Below, in pieces: positions 63,739-64,000 of a stretch of DNA of 64,000 bases. Origin of the DNA: Hydrogenophaga taeniospiralis CCUG 15921 (GTDB lineage: Bacteria; Pseudomonadota; Gammaproteobacteria; Burkholderiales; Burkholderiaceae_C); assembly GCF_001592305.1 (NCBI RefSeq), contig NZ_BCWR01000004.1, forward strand, positions 372,001 through 436,000. The letters are read 5' to 3'. The notes beneath the pieces were generated by a model that made no database searches, had not been told where the DNA came from, and was given only the letters and a program-made list of their open reading frames with translations. A program made the translations under genes and the position numbers. The stretch's first letter is position 1. The number at the start of each line of letters is the position of its first letter.

Positions 63739-64000
63739 ATGCTCAGCCTCGAAAAACCGCTCACCGTGGACGGCATCACCGTCTACCGCGACCATGCCGA
63801 TGTGAATCAGTTCTGGTACCTGCCCGGACCGGTCGGCCTGGCGCGCCGCGTGGGCCCGGACAACCTCGCCGAATTCAGCTTCCTGAAATACAAGGCCGCG
63901 AGCGTGGACGTGGGCAAGACCGGTGGCGGTTTTCTCATGTTCAAGACCACGCTCAAGCTCACGCCGCAGATCGAGTCGCGCATCGTGGGCCGCATCAACG
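63739..64000 (+). CDS. FWYLP-type protein, N-terminal fragment (runs off window)
   Basis: Only the first 87 codons are present. The start is ITVYRDHADVNQFWYLPGPV followed by GLARRVG, nearly the same as the protein at 60507, and FLKYKAASVDVG with GGGFLMFKTTLKLTPQIESR continues the match. It shows that the operon extends beyond the window with at least one more paralogue after the protease gene. Confidence 0.8.
   Translation, partial: MLSLEKPLTVDGITVYRDHADVNQFWYLPGPVGLARRVGPDNLAEFSFLKYKAASVDVGKTGGGFLMFKTTLKLTPQIESRIVGRIN

Noticed and set aside
60522..63779. Minus-strand open frame of about 1085 codons opposite the large-protein genes
   Set aside because: It spans two well-supported plus-strand genes and an intergenic gap, has a His/Arg/Gly-rich composition typical of antisense frames in GC-rich DNA, and shows no motif or ribosome site.
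50321..64000. Prophage, tailocin or contractile injection system
   Set aside because: No sheath, tube, baseplate, spike, AAA+ or tape-measure protein is seen; only an endolysin-like peptidase is present.

Overview
The window is GC-rich (roughly two-thirds G+C), densely coded chromosomal DNA from a betaproteobacterium. It is most likely a member of the Comamonadaceae in the order Burkholderiales (Hydrogenophaga-like). This placement is inferred from protein character and gene order: dapB-bamE divergent from fur, hprK-ptsN-hpf, fused pntA-pntB, and cydP/cydX/ybgE accessory subunits of cytochrome bd. No rRNA, tRNA, CRISPR array, insertion sequence or prophage structural module was recognised.

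Layout. (1) 1-4.8 kb is housekeeping: dapB (partial), bamE, fur, hprK, ptsN, hpf and a sugar/drug-type MFS carrier. (2) 5.0-11.7 kb is a five-gene signalling cluster with overlapping or closely spaced genes: HD-GYP response regulator, three-PAS histidine kinase, degenerate EAL-REC-PAS protein, HDOD protein and stand-alone REC protein. Three receiver domains share one kinase. (3) 11.7-23.6 kb holds an MFS carrier, a patatin phospholipase, corA with a possible leader peptide, a DapB-like paralogue coupled to MTA/SAH nucleosidase, an acyl-CoA ligase, the proton-translocating transhydrogenase pntAB, a secreted unknown and a NUDIX hydrolase. (4) 23.6-34.1 kb is accessory: two split-barrel flavin-type proteins (one fused to GAF), a hemerythrin-like protein, arfB, cytochrome b561 with a PepSY protein, a polyamine-type ABC transporter, a DODA-type dioxygenase and a VOC protein. 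(5) mnmA, a methyltransferase and a periplasmic DsrE protein follow.

(6) 36.7-47.8 kb is a respiratory and sulfur/NO block read almost entirely on the minus strand. It runs cydP-cydA-cydB, an octaheme c-type cytochrome, a cytochrome b and a Rieske protein, then cydX-ybgE, so the cyd operon is split by a three-gene redox module. Downstream is a translationally coupled chain: metallo-beta-lactamase-fold protein, DUF302, a 22-codon mini-ORF, an SQR-like flavoprotein, a truncated haemoglobin and a 30-residue exported peptide. A divergent sigma-54 activator with a Cys-rich PAS domain, tandem TGCCA/TGGCA palindromes and a -24/-12-like promoter in front of cydP suggest a dedicated sensing circuit.

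(7) 50.3-64.0 kb, running off the end, is the most unusual region. It is an operon of very large proteins of no family I recognise. At least four, probably five, share an N-terminal domain containing a motif like DHAD..QFWYLP; several carry tandem beta-rich C-terminal repeats. The operon includes a caspase-like protease (His84/Cys135) and is divergent from an M15-type peptidoglycan endopeptidase. This is the best candidate in the window for an undescribed system; its function cannot be read from sequence alone.

Two repeat families were noticed. One is a 66-69 bp coupling element encoding a conserved 21-22 residue peptide, placed between overlapping genes at 24.2 and 38.4 kb. The other is a palindromic intergenic element (REP/BIME-like) at 17.0, 39.6, 48.7 and 48.8 kb.
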